This document shows, piece by piece, positions 9,825 to 19,796 of a DNA stretch of 64,000 bases. The notes under the pieces were generated by a model. It was not told the DNA's origin and made no database searches. It saw only the letters and a program-made list of their open reading frames with translations. A program made the position numbers and the translations under genes. Every line of letters begins with the position of its first letter. The first letter of the stretch is position 1. The stretch comes from Pseudomonas beijingensis (GTDB lineage Bacteria > Pseudomonadota > Gammaproteobacteria > Pseudomonadales > Pseudomonadaceae). The DNA is taken from contig NZ_CP117425.1 in NCBI RefSeq assembly GCF_030687295.1, positions 3,104,001 through 3,168,000 of the forward strand. Direction: 5' to 3'.

Positions 9825-9896
9825 AACCTTGGAACCTTGGAACCTTGGAACCTTGGAACCTTGGAATCTTGGAATCTGGGAGTCTGGGAGTCCTGT
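9825..9896. repeat. 8-bp tandem repeat array (AACCTTGG)n
   Basis: Five exact head-to-tail copies of AACCTTGG (9825-9864) are followed by AATCTTGG, AATCTGGG, AGTCTGGG and a remnant AGTCCTGT. The array grades into the start of a REP copy (TGTGGGAGC). It lies in the 343-base gap between the MFS transporter start and apbE; no gene is seen in that gap. Confidence 0.9.
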
Positions 9897-9983
9897 GGGA
9901 GCAAAGCTTGCTCGCGATTAACGATGACGCGGTCTTGCAGCTAAACCGTGTCGCCTGCATCGCGAGCAAGCTTTGCTCCCACA
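9894..9983. repeat. REP inverted pair (REPIN)
   Basis: TGTGGGAGCAAAGCTTGCTC (9894 onward) is repeated in inverse orientation at 9959-9983 (GCGAGCAAGCTTTGCTCCC). Additional partial CTCCCACAG fragments occur downstream to about 10040. Confidence 0.8.
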
Positions 9984-10102
9984 GACTCCCATGGCTCCCC
10001 CAGTACCTCCATGGCCCCACAGGACTCCATTGGCTCCCACAGGTTTTTTTGCGTGCGCTGGCGCTCATAATGGCCGGCGCGGTTTTGAGGGGAGATGAAG
10101 AT

Positions 10103-11119
10103 TTGTTAACTGGACGATGGGTTGGGCTTGTGATGCTGGCCGGTGTGTTATCCGGTTGTGGCAGCGGCGACAGCCTGGAACGTTTCGACGGTCCGACCAT
10201 GGGCAGTCATTATTCCATTCAGTACGTCAGGCATACCGCCGGGCCCGATCCGAAAACGGTGCAGGCCGAGGTGGAAAACATCCTTGCCGAAGTGGATCGG
10301 CAATTCTCGACCTATCGCAGTGACTCGGACATTGAGCGTTTCAATGCGTCGCCGGCCAACAGCTGTCAGCCCATGCCTGGCCCGGTCCTGGAATTGATTC
10401 GGGTGGGCGAGCAGTTGTCGGCCCAAAGCGATGGCTCCTTTGACTTGACGGTGGAGCCGCTGCTGAACCTGTGGGGCTTCGGTCCCCAGTCCCGAGCCGA
10501 GAAAGTACCGACTGCAGAAGCTCTGACCCTGGTGCGCCAGCGCGTCGGGCATGGTCATCTGCGTATCGACGACGACCGGTTGTGCAAGGATGCCGCAGTG
10601 GAGGTCGACTTCAACAGTATTGCCGCGGGTTACGCCGTTGACCGGATCGCCGCCCGGCTCCAGGCCTTGGGCATCGACAGTTACCTGGCCGAAGCCACCG
10701 GCGAACTCAAGGCTGTCGGGCGCAAACCCGATGGTTCGGCCTGGCGCATTGCCCTGGAGGAGCCACGGGATGACCGGCAAGTGGCCGAGCGTGTCATCGA
10801 GGTCAATGGCTACGGGGTTTCGACGTCCGGTGATTACCGTCGTTATTTCGAGCAGGACGGCGTGCGTTATTCCCACGCCTTCGATGCGCGCACCGGTACC
10901 CCGGTCCTACACAACCTGGCGTCAGTCACGGTGATTCATCCTTCGGCGTTGATGGCCGATGGACTGTCGACGCTGTTGCTGATTCTCGGGCCTGAACGGG
11001 GTTGGGACTATGCCCAGAAACAGGGCATCGGGGTATTTTTCGTGTTGCGCGATGGCAATCGTTTTGTCTCCCGTACCAACGATGCGTTTGAACGGATCAG
11101 TGGTGGAAAAACCCAATGA
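10103..11119 (+). CDS. apbE: FAD:protein FMN transferase (ApbE), lipoprotein
   Basis: Mg-dependent enzyme that covalently attaches FMN to threonine residues of partner flavoproteins; periplasmic, lipid-anchored. A short lipoprotein signal peptide ends in the lipobox LSGC. The ApbE hallmarks follow: [10 protein letters not shown], the [15 protein letters not shown] segment, [12 protein letters not shown] and [12 protein letters not shown]. The TTG at 10103 is chosen because GAGGGGAGA sits just upstream and it gives a basic n-region before the hydrophobic core; an in-frame ATG at 10069 would add an acidic leader. No nqr or rnf genes are adjacent, so its flavinylation target is not in the window. 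Confidence 0.9.
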   Translation: MLTGRWVGLVMLAGVLSGCGSGDSLERFDGPTMGSHYSIQYVRHTAGPDPKTVQAEVENILAEVDRQFSTYRSDSDIERFNASPANSCQPMPGPVLELIRVGEQLSAQSDGSFDLTVEPLLNLWGFGPQSRAEKVPTAEALTLVRQRVGHGHLRIDDDRLCKDAAVEVDFNSIAAGYAVDRIAARLQALGIDSYLAEATGELKAVGRKPDGSAWRIALEEPRDDRQVAERVIEVNGYGVSTSGDYRRYFEQDGVRYSHAFDARTGTPVLHNLASVTVIHPSALMADGLSTLLLILGPERGWDYAQKQGIGVFFVLRDGNRFVSRTNDAFERISGGKTQ

Positions 11120-11330
11120 TGACAGCGCTCTGAAAGGTTACCTGTGGCGAAATAGCGCAGGCAAAACTAGCCTACGACGCGACCAAGGGGTAATGTGCGC
11201 GGCGTTGACGCTTCTATAGACTGTGGCCGGGCTCGTGAACCGGCCCCAAATTGTTCCTTCATGCCGCAGGCCGGCATGATTTAGCCGTTGGTGCCAAGTG
11301 AGGCGCCACGGCCTGTTCTGAGGAGTACGC

Positions 11331-12725
11331 ATGGCTGTCTACAACTACGACGTGGTGGTACTGGGTTCCGGCCCGGCGGGTGAAGGCGCGGCAATGAACG
11401 CGGCCAAGGCAGGGCGCAAGGTGGCGATGGTCGACAGCCGTCGGCAGGTCGGCGGCAACTGCACCCACTTGGGTACCATCCCGTCCAAGGCCTTGCGTCA
11501 CTCGGTCCGGCAGATCATGCAGTTCAACACCAACCCGATGTTCCGGGCCATCGGCGAGCCGCGCTGGTTCTCCTTCCCGGACGTGCTCAAGAGCGCCGAG
11601 AAGGTCATCTCCAAGCAGGTGGCCTCGCGCACCGGCTACTACGCCCGCAACCGTGTGGACGTGTTCTTCGGTACGGGCAGCTTTGCCGACGAGCAGACGG
11701 TCGAAGTGGTCTGCGGCAATGGCGTGGTCGAGAAGCTGGTGGCCAAGCACATCATCATCGCCACCGGTTCGCGCCCGTATCGCCCGGCCGACATCGATTT
11801 CAACCATGCGCGCATCTACGATAGCGACACCATCCTGAGCCTGGGTCACACCCCGCGTAAGCTCATCGTCTACGGCGCTGGGGTGATCGGTTGCGAATAC
11901 GCCTCGATCTTCAGCGGCCTGGGTGTGCTGGTGGAACTGGTGGACAACCGCGGCCAGTTGCTGAGCTTCCTGGACTCGGAAATCTCCCAGGCCCTGAGCT
12001 ATCACTTCAGCAACAACAACATCACCGTGCGCCACAACGAAGACTACGACCGCGTCGAAGGTGTCGACAATGGCGTGATCCTGCACCTCAAATCCGGCAA
12101 GAAGATCAAGGCCGACGCCTTGCTCTGGTGCAACGGCCGTACCGGCAACACTGACACCCTGGGCCTGGAAAACATCGGCGTGAAGGTCAACAGCCGCGGC
12201 CAGATCGAAGTCGACGAGAACTACCGCACCTGCGTGCCGAACATCTACGGTGCCGGTGACGTGATCGGCTGGCCGAGCCTGGCCAGTGCCGCCCACGACC
12301 AGGGCCGTTCGGCCGCCGGCAGCATTGTCGACAACGGCAGCTGGCGCTTCGTCAACGACGTGCCGACCGGTATCTACACCATTCCGGAGATCAGCTCGAT
12401 CGGCAAGAACGAGCAGGAGCTGACCCAGGCCAAGGTGCCGTACGAAGTGGGCAAGGCCTTCTTCAAGAGCATGGCGCGGGCGCAGATCGCCGGCGAGCCG
12501 CAAGGCATGCTGAAGATCCTGTTCCACCGCGAGACCCTGGAAGTGCTGGGCGTGCACTGCTTCGGCTACCAGGCGTCGGAGATCGTGCACATCGGCCAGG
12601 CGATCATGAACCAGCCGGGCGAACTGAACACGTTGAAGTACTTCGTCAACACCACGTTCAACTACCCGACCATGGCCGAAGCCTATCGGGTAGCCGCCTA
12701 CGACGGCCTCAACCGGCTTTTTTGA
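11331..12725 (+). CDS. sthA: Soluble pyridine nucleotide transhydrogenase
   Basis: FAD-dependent cytoplasmic enzyme transferring hydride between NADPH and NAD+. The 464-residue sequence has the FAD dinucleotide fold at the N terminus ([13 protein letters not shown]) and the modified redox-site region [16 protein letters not shown]. The second active-site cysteine of the disulfide reductases is replaced there, as is typical of SthA. The NAD-binding fold is [13 protein letters not shown] and the C-terminal dimer domain ends [20 protein letters not shown] sequence precedes the ATG at 11331. It converges with the glycerophosphodiesterase gene. Confidence 0.97.
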   Translation: MAVYNYDVVVLGSGPAGEGAAMNAAKAGRKVAMVDSRRQVGGNCTHLGTIPSKALRHSVRQIMQFNTNPMFRAIGEPRWFSFPDVLKSAEKVISKQVASRTGYYARNRVDVFFGTGSFADEQTVEVVCGNGVVEKLVAKHIIIATGSRPYRPADIDFNHARIYDSDTILSLGHTPRKLIVYGAGVIGCEYASIFSGLGVLVELVDNRGQLLSFLDSEISQALSYHFSNNNITVRHNEDYDRVEGVDNGVILHLKSGKKIKADALLWCNGRTGNTDTLGLENIGVKVNSRGQIEVDENYRTCVPNIYGAGDVIGWPSLASAAHDQGRSAAGSIVDNGSWRFVNDVPTGIYTIPEISSIGKNEQELTQAKVPYEVGKAFFKSMARAQIAGEPQGMLKILFHRETLEVLGVHCFGYQASEIVHIGQAIMNQPGELNTLKYFVNTTFNYPTMAEAYRVAAYDGLNRLF

Positions 12726-12767
12726 GCGGCTCCGGCCGGTGGCCTGAGCCGGCCGGGGAGACCGATT

Positions 12768-13490
12768 TCAGCAGTTCTCGAGCGTGGCAGTGGCCAAACC
12801 GGGAAAGTCTGTAATCAGGCTGTCAGCGCCAAAGTCGGCGAGCCTGCGCATCAACGCGGGCTCGTTGACGGTCCACACCGACACATGCAACCCCTGGCGC
12901 TGGGCCTTGACCAGGCGTTCCGGCGTGCACAGGGTCCAGTTCAGCGCCAGAATCTCGCAGCCGTAACTCTGGGCGACCTTCAACGGGTCGAGCCAGGCGT
13001 ATTCGGCCACCAGTCCGCGGGAGATGTCCGGGGTCAGGTCCAGGGCCGCCTTGAGCACTTCCCGGGAACTGGACGTGATGGTGATCTTGTCCAGCAGCCC
13101 GAAACGCTGGGCCATTTCACGGATGCCCAGCACCGTGGCCGCGGCGCGGGTGCGCGAGGCGCTCTTGACCTCCAGTTGCCAATGCTCGAAGTCACACTTC
13201 TCGAACAGCTCCTCCAGGCGTGGGATCGGGCACGGCTTGATCCAACCCGGGCCACCCTTGCGCGCATCGTAGGTCACCAGCTCGGCGGCGGAATGTTCCA
13301 CCACCTTGCCGCGACGGTCCGTGGTGCGCTTGAGGGTCGGATCGTGGATCACCATCAACTCGCCATCCATCGAAAGATGCAGGTCCAGCTCGCAACGGCG
13401 TACGCCGTGCTTGAGGCACTCCTGAAAACCGGTCAGGGTGTTTTCCGGCGCTTCGCCCTTGGCGCCGCGGTGGCCATAAATGAGGGTCAC
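12768..13490 (-). CDS. Glycerophosphodiester phosphodiesterase (cytoplasmic, UgpQ/GlpQ-like)
   Basis: Hydrolyses glycerophosphodiesters to glycerol-3-phosphate and an alcohol. The 240-residue protein has the family motifs IYGHRGAKGEAPENTL (catalytic HR), ELDLHLSMDGELMVIHDPTLKRTTDRRG (metal-binding E, D and catalytic H) and LALNW/SVWTVN near the end. No signal peptide is visible, so it is likely cytoplasmic. The start is GTG at 13490, overlapping the upstream PilZ stop by four bases (GTGA), which implies translational coupling. Confidence 0.93.
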   Translation of the reverse strand: MTLIYGHRGAKGEAPENTLTGFQECLKHGVRRCELDLHLSMDGELMVIHDPTLKRTTDRRGKVVEHSAAELVTYDARKGGPGWIKPCPIPRLEELFEKCDFEHWQLEVKSASRTRAAATVLGIREMAQRFGLLDKITITSSSREVLKAALDLTPDISRGLVAEYAWLDPLKVAQSYGCEILALNWTLCTPERLVKAQRQGLHVSVWTVNEPALMRRLADFGADSLITDFPGLATATLENC

Positions 13491-14083
13491 GGTTCTTCCT
13501 TATTGATACCTGATTCGTTCAGTTCCCGGGCCAGGCGCCGTTCTTGCGCCTGTTTCTGCAGGATGTAGCGGGCCAGCAACTGGCGCTGGGCGTCGGTCGG
13601 GCGTTCGAACTCGGTGCCCACGTCGTAGCCGTCGCCCTTGGGGTCGCAGTGGGTCACCCGCGCCCGCAGCAACAAGCCGAGGGCCTGGGGCATCAGCACC
13701 AGCTTGATCGACAGGTGGGTGCCGACGGCGATTGGCGTGGGGTATTGGAAGTCGATGCCGCCTTCGGAAATGATCACCGGCTGCGGTTCGCCGATTTCGC
13801 CGAGCACCGTCAGGGCAATGACCTGGCTGAGCAGGTCGATGCGTTTGTTCATCGCCTTGAGGTACGCCGCGATACTGCGTTCGCGCTCACTGATCTGGCG
13901 CAACAGGTGCTGTGACTCGAATTCGCTCAGGTGCAGTTCGCTGAGCAGATTGAACAATGGAGAAGCATCCTGCAACACTTCCTGGCCAGCAGCTTCAGGA
14001 ATGGACAGGGGCCGAATTTCCAGTGCGATCGTGTCCTCGATACGGTAGTATTCGCGGCGATCTTCTTCATCTAATGTCGACAT
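13487..14083 (-). CDS. PilZ-domain protein (c-di-GMP effector)
   Basis: This 198-residue cytoplasmic protein opens with MSTLDEEDRREYYRIED, carrying an RREYYR box of the kind (RxxxR) that contacts cyclic-di-GMP. A C-terminal beta-barrel region includes SEGGIDFQYPTPIAVGTHLSIKLVLMP (compare D/NxSxxG; here SEGGIDF). The central part is rich in charged helix. It is coupled to the glycerophosphodiesterase downstream and diverges from lolC. Binding of c-di-GMP is inferred. Confidence 0.85.
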   Translation of the reverse strand: MSTLDEEDRREYYRIEDTIALEIRPLSIPEAAGQEVLQDASPLFNLLSELHLSEFESQHLLRQISERERSIAAYLKAMNKRIDLLSQVIALTVLGEIGEPQPVIISEGGIDFQYPTPIAVGTHLSIKLVLMPQALGLLLRARVTHCDPKGDGYDVGTEFERPTDAQRQLLARYILQKQAQERRLARELNESGINKEEP

Positions 14084-14177
14084 GGCGAACCCATGGTAGC
14101 GGCGGTGGTCTGAGTGTAAAGCTGGTTTGTGACCCCCGCCACAAGGACGTTCCTTTTCCCTCCGAACAAGCCCCGAC

Positions 14178-15428
14178 ATGTTCAGACCTCTCTTCGTATT
14201 TATCGGCACGCGTTATACCCGTGCAAAGCGTCGCAATCATTTCGTATCGTTCATTTCCCTGACGTCCATCATCGGACTGGCCCTTGGTGTGGTCGTGATG
14301 ATCGTCGTGCTCTCGGTGATGAACGGCTTCGACCATGAGATGCGCACCCGTGTGCTGGGCATGGTGCCCCACGCGACCCTCGAAACCGGCGAAGCCATCA
14401 GCGATTGGCCGAGCCTGGCCGCCAAGGTCAAGCAGAACCCCCAGGTGCTGGCCGTGGCGCCATTCATCCAGATGCAGGGGTTGCTGACCAACGACGGCAA
14501 GGTGTCCAAGGTGCTGCTCAATGGCATCGACCCCGGGCTCGAGCGGCAGGTATCGATCATCGATAACTTCATGCAGCAGGGCAAACTCGACGACTTGGCG
14601 CCCGGCAGCTTCGGCATCGTTATCGGCGACAAGGCCGCGGCCAAGCTCGGCGTTGCCATCGGCGACAAGCTGACCTTCGTCGCCCCGGAGGTCACCGTGA
14701 CCCCGGGCGGCATGTTCCCGCGCATGAAACGCTTTACCGTGGTCGGCATTTTCCATGTCGGCGCTGGCGAGCTGGACGGCTACCTGGGTGTCACCAACCT
14801 CCAGGACCTGGCTCGCCTGCACCGCTGGAAACCGGATCAGGTCCAGGGCCTGCGCCTGAAGTTCGACGACCTGTTCCAGGCTCCGCGTGTGGCCTGGACC
14901 ATCGCCCAGCAGCTCGGCGAAGACCGTTACTACGCCCGGGACTGGACCCGCACCCACGGCAACCTCTACCAGGCGATCCGCATGGAAAAAGCCATGATCG
15001 GCCTGCTGCTGTTACTGATCGTCGCCGTGGCGGCGTTCAACATCATTTCCACGCTGGTGATGGTGGTGAACGACAAGAAGGGCGACATCGCTATCCTGCG
15101 CACCCTCGGTGCCACGCCGGGGCAGATCATGCGGATCTTCATGGTCCAGGGCACGGTCATTGGCGTGATCGGCACGTTCGTGGGGGCCCTGGTCGGGATG
15201 TTCGCCGCACTGAATGTCAGCGCCGCGATCGCCGCCCTCGAAGGCCTGATCGGGCACAAGTTTCTCAACGCCGACGTGTACTTCATCGACTACCTGCCAT
15301 CGCAGTTGCAGGCCGATGACGTGTTGATGGTCTGCGGCGCTGCGTTGGTCCTGAGTTTCCTCGCCACCCTGTATCCTGCCTGGCGTGCCGCGCGCACCCA
15401 GCCTGCGGAGGCGTTACGTTATGAGTGA
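14178..15428 (+). CDS. lolC: Lipoprotein-releasing ABC transporter permease LolC/LolE (first copy)
   Basis: Inner-membrane subunit of the LolCDE complex, which extracts outer-membrane lipoproteins and hands them to LolA. The 416-residue protein has one N-terminal membrane helix ([21 protein letters not shown]), a large periplasmic domain (about residues 50-265) and three C-terminal helices (from [16 protein letters not shown] onward). The N terminus [13 protein letters not shown] is nearly identical in the second copy at 16183. lolD starts within its last codons. Whether this copy is LolC or LolE in the E. coli sense cannot be decided here. Confidence 0.93.
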   Translation: MFRPLFVFIGTRYTRAKRRNHFVSFISLTSIIGLALGVVVMIVVLSVMNGFDHEMRTRVLGMVPHATLETGEAISDWPSLAAKVKQNPQVLAVAPFIQMQGLLTNDGKVSKVLLNGIDPGLERQVSIIDNFMQQGKLDDLAPGSFGIVIGDKAAAKLGVAIGDKLTFVAPEVTVTPGGMFPRMKRFTVVGIFHVGAGELDGYLGVTNLQDLARLHRWKPDQVQGLRLKFDDLFQAPRVAWTIAQQLGEDRYYARDWTRTHGNLYQAIRMEKAMIGLLLLLIVAVAAFNIISTLVMVVNDKKGDIAILRTLGATPGQIMRIFMVQGTVIGVIGTFVGALVGMFAALNVSAAIAALEGLIGHKFLNADVYFIDYLPSQLQADDVLMVCGAALVLSFLATLYPAWRAARTQPAEALRYE

Positions 15429-16119
15429 GTCGGGCATGAGTGAAAAAGCAATCTTGAGCTGCCGCAACCTGGGCAAATCCTACGAGGAAGGTCCGGAGTC
15501 GGTGGTGGTGTTGTCGGGCCTGCAACTGGAATTGCACCCTGGCGAGCGCGTGGCGATTGTCGGCACCTCCGGGTTGGGTAAGAGCACCTTGCTCAACCTG
15601 CTGGGTGGCCTGGATACGCCGACCGCCGGCAGTGTCTGGCTGGCCGGCGAAGAACTGTCGGCACTGAACGAAAAGGCCCGTGGCCTGCTGCGTAACCGTT
15701 CCCTGGGCTTCGTCTACCAGTTCCACCATTTGCTGCCCGAGTTCACCGCGCTGGAAAACGTCTGCATGCCGCTGTTGATCGGTCGCACGGCGATTCCTGA
15801 AGCCCGTCAGCGCGCCACGGCATTGCTGGAGCGGGTAGGGCTGGGCCATCGCCTGGAACACAAGCCGGCCGAACTGTCCGGTGGCGAACGCCAGCGCGTA
15901 GCGATTGCCCGGGCCCTGGTCAACAAGCCTGGCCTGGTGATGCTCGATGAGCCGACCGGCAACCTTGATTCCCACACCGCCCAAGGTATCCAGGACTTGA
16001 TGCTGGAGCTCAGCACTTCGATGCGCACGGCGTTCCTGGTGGTGACTCACGACATGAACCTGGCCCGGCAGATGGACCGCGTCCTGCATTTGCAGGAAGG
16101 TTGCCTGACGCCCATCTGA
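15421..16119 (+). CDS. lolD: Lipoprotein-releasing ABC transporter ATPase LolD
   Basis: Cytoplasmic ATPase driving lipoprotein release. The 232-residue protein has Walker [11 protein letters not shown]-loop [11 protein letters not shown], signature [15 protein letters not shown], Walker [13 protein letters not shown] and H-loop VTHD. The ATG at 15421 overlaps the lolC stop and has GGAGG nine bases upstream; an in-frame ATG at 15436 is an alternative start. It lies between two permease genes in one operon. Confidence 0.95.
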   Translation: MSESGMSEKAILSCRNLGKSYEEGPESVVVLSGLQLELHPGERVAIVGTSGLGKSTLLNLLGGLDTPTAGSVWLAGEELSALNEKARGLLRNRSLGFVYQFHHLLPEFTALENVCMPLLIGRTAIPEARQRATALLERVGLGHRLEHKPAELSGGERQRVAIARALVNKPGLVMLDEPTGNLDSHTAQGIQDLMLELSTSMRTAFLVVTHDMNLARQMDRVLHLQEGCLTPI

Positions 16120-16128
16120 CCGACCGAA

Positions 16129-16160
16129 ACCCGGCACTTGAAACCCGTGCCGGGTCTTTT
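16129..16160 (+). terminator. Intrinsic terminator or attenuator between lolD and lolE
   Basis: Perfect nine-base stem ACCCGGCAC/GTGCCGGGT with a nine-base loop, followed by CTTTTATTTTT. It lies inside the lol operon just before the second permease, so it may lower expression of that permease. Confidence 0.7.
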
Positions 16161-16182
16161 ATTTTTATACGGTGCCCCGCGA

Positions 16183-17427
16183 ATGTTCAGACCGTTATCG
16201 ATCTTTATCGGCACGCGCTATACCCGCGCCAAGCGCCGCAATCGCTTTGTTTCGTTCATCTCCATGACCTCGATGATCGGCCTCGCCCTGGGTGTGCTGG
16301 CGATGATCGTGGTGTTGTCGGTGATGAACGGCTTCCAGCGCGAAATGAGCTCGCGCATCCTCGGCATGGTGCCCCACGCCACCATCGTCGGCGTCAACCC
16401 GATCGATGACTGGCAGCCGGTGGCCGCCGCGGCGCTGAAGAATCCCGAAGTCACCGCTGCGGTGCCGTTTACTGAGATGGAAGGCATGCTGAGCCATAAA
16501 GGTTCGATGCAGCCGATCCAGATCAGCGGCATCGATCCGGCCCAGGAAGGCAAGGTGTCCATCGTTGCCCAGCATATCGTCCAGGGGCGCCTCGACGCCT
16601 TGAAACCGGGCGAGTTTGGCGTGGTCATCGGCGAAATCACTGCCCGGCGTTTCCGTTTGAATGTCGGTGACAAACTGACGTTGATCGTGCCGGAAGTCAG
16701 CACCGCGCCGGGCGGCATCACCCCGCGGATGCAGCGCTTGAACGTCGTGGGTGTGTTCAAGGTCGGTGCCGAGCTGGACGGCTCCATGGCCCTGATCCAC
16801 TTGGCCGACGCTGCGCAGATGCAGCATTGGCAGCCGAACCAGGTGCAAAGCGTGCGCCTGGCGGTGAAGGACTTGTACGCGGCGCCGAAGGTCTCCGGTG
16901 ACATCGCCACCGGTCTTGGCGCGGATTACAAGGCTGACGACTGGACCCATACCCAGGGCAGCCTGTTCAGCGCCATGAAAATGGAAAAAACCATGATTGG
17001 CTTGCTGTTGCTGATGATCGTCGCGGTGGCGGCGTTCAACATCATCGCCACGCTGATCATGGTGGTGAACGACAAGGGCGCGGACATCGCGATCCTGCGC
17101 ACCATCGGCGCCACGCCACGGCAGATCATGGCGATCTTCATGGTCCAGGGCACGGTGATCGGCATCGTTGGCACGCTCATTGGCGGCGTGCTGGGGGTGA
17201 TCGCGGCGTTGAACGTCAGTGCGCTGGTGGGCTGGCTGGAACGGGTCAGCGGCCAGCACATCTTCAGTTCCGATGTGTACTTCGTCAGCAACCTGCCGTC
17301 GGAGCTGCAGCGGGGCGACGTGGTGCTGATCTGCTCGGCCGGGTTCATCCTGAGCTTCCTCGCCACCGTGTACCCGGCGTGGCGTGCGGCGAAGATCGAA
17401 CCTGCGCAGGCTTTGCGGTATTCCTGA
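16183..17427 (+). CDS. lolE: Lipoprotein-releasing ABC transporter permease LolC/LolE (second copy)
   Basis: Second membrane subunit of LolCDE, 414 residues, paralogous to the protein at 14178 with a nearly matching N terminus and the same layout (one helix, a periplasmic domain, three C-terminal helices ending PAWRAAKIEPAQALRYS). The ATG at 16183 aligns with the start of the paralogue; the upstream open frame runs through the terminator hairpin and is not used. The C-terminal motif AILRTIGATPRQIM is the cytoplasmic coupling region. Confidence 0.92.
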   Translation: MFRPLSIFIGTRYTRAKRRNRFVSFISMTSMIGLALGVLAMIVVLSVMNGFQREMSSRILGMVPHATIVGVNPIDDWQPVAAAALKNPEVTAAVPFTEMEGMLSHKGSMQPIQISGIDPAQEGKVSIVAQHIVQGRLDALKPGEFGVVIGEITARRFRLNVGDKLTLIVPEVSTAPGGITPRMQRLNVVGVFKVGAELDGSMALIHLADAAQMQHWQPNQVQSVRLAVKDLYAAPKVSGDIATGLGADYKADDWTHTQGSLFSAMKMEKTMIGLLLLMIVAVAAFNIIATLIMVVNDKGADIAILRTIGATPRQIMAIFMVQGTVIGIVGTLIGGVLGVIAALNVSALVGWLERVSGQHIFSSDVYFVSNLPSELQRGDVVLICSAGFILSFLATVYPAWRAAKIEPAQALRYS

Positions 17428-17469
17428 GCCCGAACAGCCTCCAGTGATTGAAAGGCTTGCTGAAGTCCC

Positions 17470-17601
17470 TTGTGGCGAGGGGATTTATCCCCGCTGGGCT
17501 GCGAAGCAGCCCCAAAAGCCCCCAATCAACCTGAGATTATCGGGTTGGCAGTTTTAGGGCCGCTTCGCGCCCCAGCGGGGATAAATCCCCTCGCCACAAA
17601 G
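17470..17601. repeat. Second REP-family inverted pair
   Basis: TTGTGGCGAGGGGATTTATC at 17470 is repeated in inverse orientation at about 17573-17601 (GGGGATAAATCCCCTCGCC), with CGCTGGGC/GCCCAGCG next to each arm. The sequence differs from the GTGGGAGC REP family found elsewhere in the window. It fills most of the gap between lolE and the sensor kinase. Confidence 0.8.
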
Positions 17602-17615
17602 GGTTGTGTCAGAGC

Positions 17616-18968
17616 TCAATCACCCTTCGGCAACTCAATCACAAACCGCGTCCAACCATCGGCCGATTCACAACGAATCTGCCCGCCATGGGCGCGGATG
17701 ATCGAGCGGGTGATGGCCAGTCCAAGCCCCGCGTGTTCGCTGCTGCCTTCCTGGCGGGCCGGGTCGGCGCGGTAGAAACGGTCGAACAGGCGCGGCAGCA
17801 AGTCCGCTGGAATCCCTTCGCCACTGTTTTCCACACTTACGCTCACCCCTTGAGCCCCATCGACTATTCGCACCCGAACTTCGCCGCCAATGGGGGTGAA
17901 GCGCAGGGCGTTGTCCAGCAGGTTGGAAAGGGCCCGGCGCAACATGTTGCGGTCACCCTCGATACGGCTTTCGCCCTCGCGGCTCAGGCGCACATTGGCG
18001 TCTTCGGCCAGGGGGGCGAAAAAATCCAGCAGCACGTCCACTTCCTCGGCCAATTGCAGCGGTTCGCGATTGATCGCCAGCAGGCCATGGTCGGCCTTGG
18101 CCAGGTACAGCATGTCGTTGACCAGTTGCGCCATCCATTGCAGTTCTTCGAGGTTGCTGTGCAACGCCTCGCGGTAATCCTCCAGGGAGCGTTCGCGGGT
18201 GAGGGTGACCTGGGTGTGGGTCAGCAGGTTCGACAGCGGCGTGCGCAACTCATGGGCGATGTCGGCAGAGAACGCCGAGAGCCGCTGAAAGGCATCGTCG
18301 AGGCGTCCGAGCATGGCGTTGATGCTGTGGGCCAATTCCGCCAATTCCGCAGGCATTTGCTCTTCAGGCAGTCGGGCATTGAGGGAACGGGCCGAGACGT
18401 TGCCGGCGATGGCGCCCATGCGTCGCAACGGCCGCAAGGCCCGCCGGGCGGCCCAGGCCCCCAGTAGCGCGGTGGCCAGGGCCGAGAGACCGACGGTCAG
18501 CCAGATCAGCCGTTGCATCCGTTGCAGGAAGTGCTGGTGATGGGTGATGTCCAGCAACAGGGTCAACTGCGGCGAATCGGCTCGGCCTGGGTACAGCGGC
18601 GCATTCAACACTCGGTAGTCGTTGTCGGCATCGCTGAGGGTCGACAGGCCAGGACGCTCCGGCAATTGAGGCGGAATCCGGATCGAACTGTCGTACCAAC
18701 GCACACCGTCGCTGCCCTTGATGCGCAACGCCAGGTCGGCCTGACGGCTCAGTTCATCTTCCAGTCGGCGCTGGGTCTGCTCGGCGTCGAGGTCTTGCAG
18801 GGCTCGGCGCAGGCCGATCAGCTTGCCTTCGAGCAGTTGCTGGTCCAGCTCGATGAAATGCGCTTCGCTGCCACGGCTGAACAAGACCCCGGCGAACAAG
18901 GACACCACCGCGGTGCAGGCGGCGAACAGCAGCGCCAGGCGGCTGCTCAGCGACCACCGGCCCCTCAC
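17616..18968 (-). CDS. copS: Heavy-metal sensor histidine kinase (CopS/CusS type)
   Basis: Inner-membrane sensor, 450 residues. It has an N-terminal membrane helix (about 10-28), a periplasmic sensing domain, a second helix (about 155-175, [19 protein letters not shown]) and a HAMP linker. The kinase has H-box [18 protein letters not shown]-box [11 protein letters not shown]1 [10 protein letters not shown]-box LFDRFYRAD and G2 GLGLAI. The start is GTG at 18968, overlapping the regulator stop by four bases. By family and by its cupredoxin neighbour it should sense copper or a related metal. Confidence 0.92.
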   Translation of the reverse strand: MRGRWSLSSRLALLFAACTAVVSLFAGVLFSRGSEAHFIELDQQLLEGKLIGLRRALQDLDAEQTQRRLEDELSRQADLALRIKGSDGVRWYDSSIRIPPQLPERPGLSTLSDADNDYRVLNAPLYPGRADSPQLTLLLDITHHQHFLQRMQRLIWLTVGLSALATALLGAWAARRALRPLRRMGAIAGNVSARSLNARLPEEQMPAELAELAHSINAMLGRLDDAFQRLSAFSADIAHELRTPLSNLLTHTQVTLTRERSLEDYREALHSNLEELQWMAQLVNDMLYLAKADHGLLAINREPLQLAEEVDVLLDFFAPLAEDANVRLSREGESRIEGDRNMLRRALSNLLDNALRFTPIGGEVRVRIVDGAQGVSVSVENSGEGIPADLLPRLFDRFYRADPARQEGSSEHAGLGLAITRSIIRAHGGQIRCESADGWTRFVIELPKGD

Positions 18969-19645
18969 AGGCTGTGCTCTTCAAGCACGTAGCCCATGCC
19001 CCGCACGGTGTGGATGAGCTTATTGGGGAACTCATCGTCGATCTTGATGCGCAATCGCCGGATGGCGACTTCGATGACGTTGGTGTCGCTGTCGAAGTTC
19101 ATGTCCCAGACCTGGGAGGCGATCAGCGACTTGGGCAGCACTTCACCCTGGCGGCGCAAGAGCATTTCCAGCAAGGCGAACTCCTTGGCGGTGAGGTCGA
19201 TGCGCCGACCGCTGCGTTCGACACGGCGGCGGATCAGGTCCAGGCGCAAGTCGGCCAGTTGCAGACTGGTTTCCTGGTGCGTCGAACTGCCTCGGCGCAA
19301 CAGGCTGCGCACCCGCGCCAGCAACTCGGAAAAGGCAAAGGGCTTGACCAGATAATCATCGGCGCCCAGCTCCAGACCGTGGACCCGATCCTGTACCGCG
19401 TCCCGCGCGGTGAGGAACAGCACCGGAGTATCCAGCCCGGCCCCGCGGACGGCTTGCAGGATCTGCCAGCCATCGCGTCCGGGCAACATCACGTCGAGGA
19501 TCAGCAAGGCGTATTCACCGCTCAAGGCCAGTTGCTGGCCGGTGACGCCGTCGGCCACCAGGTCGGCGTTGAACCCGGCTTCGCCCAGGCCTTGGCGCAG
19601 GTATTGGCCGGTTTTGGTTTGGTCTTCGACGATCAGCAATTTCAT
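18965..19645 (-). CDS. copR: Heavy-metal response regulator (CopR/CusR type)
   Basis: OmpR-family regulator, 226 residues. The receiver domain has acidic residues in IVEDQ, the phospho-acceptor Asp in [10 protein letters not shown], Thr in LFLTARD and Lys in LVKPF. The C-terminal winged helix ends [12 protein letters not shown]. It is cotranscribed with the kinase. A CopR-type box (19710-19724) lies between it and the divergent cupredoxin gene, which points to autoregulation and control of the cupredoxin. Confidence 0.93.
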   Translation of the reverse strand: MKLLIVEDQTKTGQYLRQGLGEAGFNADLVADGVTGQQLALSGEYALLILDVMLPGRDGWQILQAVRGAGLDTPVLFLTARDAVQDRVHGLELGADDYLVKPFAFSELLARVRSLLRRGSSTHQETSLQLADLRLDLIRRRVERSGRRIDLTAKEFALLEMLLRRQGEVLPKSLIASQVWDMNFDSDTNVIEVAIRRLRIKIDDEFPNKLIHTVRGMGYVLEEHSL

Positions 19646-19709
19646 GGGCGGCTCAAGGCAGGTTGGGACGAGGGCGTTATACCGTGGCAGGCGGGCTCGT
19701 GGCACAACC

Positions 19710-19724
19710 TGACAAAGTTGTAAT
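19710..19724. promoter_or_regulatory. CopR/CusR-type box
   Basis: TGACAAAGTTGTAAT resembles the known CopR/CusR binding half-site arrangement (TGACA...TGTAAT). It is centred in the 145-base gap between copR and the cupredoxin gene. Confidence 0.65.
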
Positions 19725-19796
19725 CGAGCTGTCAGCCGACTGGCAGGCCTGCAACGATAGAGTTTCCCACACGTTGAATCTGATTGGAGTATGGAC

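Noticed and set aside
9825..9896. The octamer array as part of a coding sequence (apbE upstream frame)
   Set aside because: An open frame does pass through it, but the ApbE signal peptide and ribosome-binding site place the start at 10103, and the preceding residues are low-complexity.
12726..12767. G+C-rich dyad between sthA and the glycerophosphodiesterase gene as a terminator
   Set aside because: CCGGCC...GGCCGG can pair but no T-run follows on either strand, so support is too weak.
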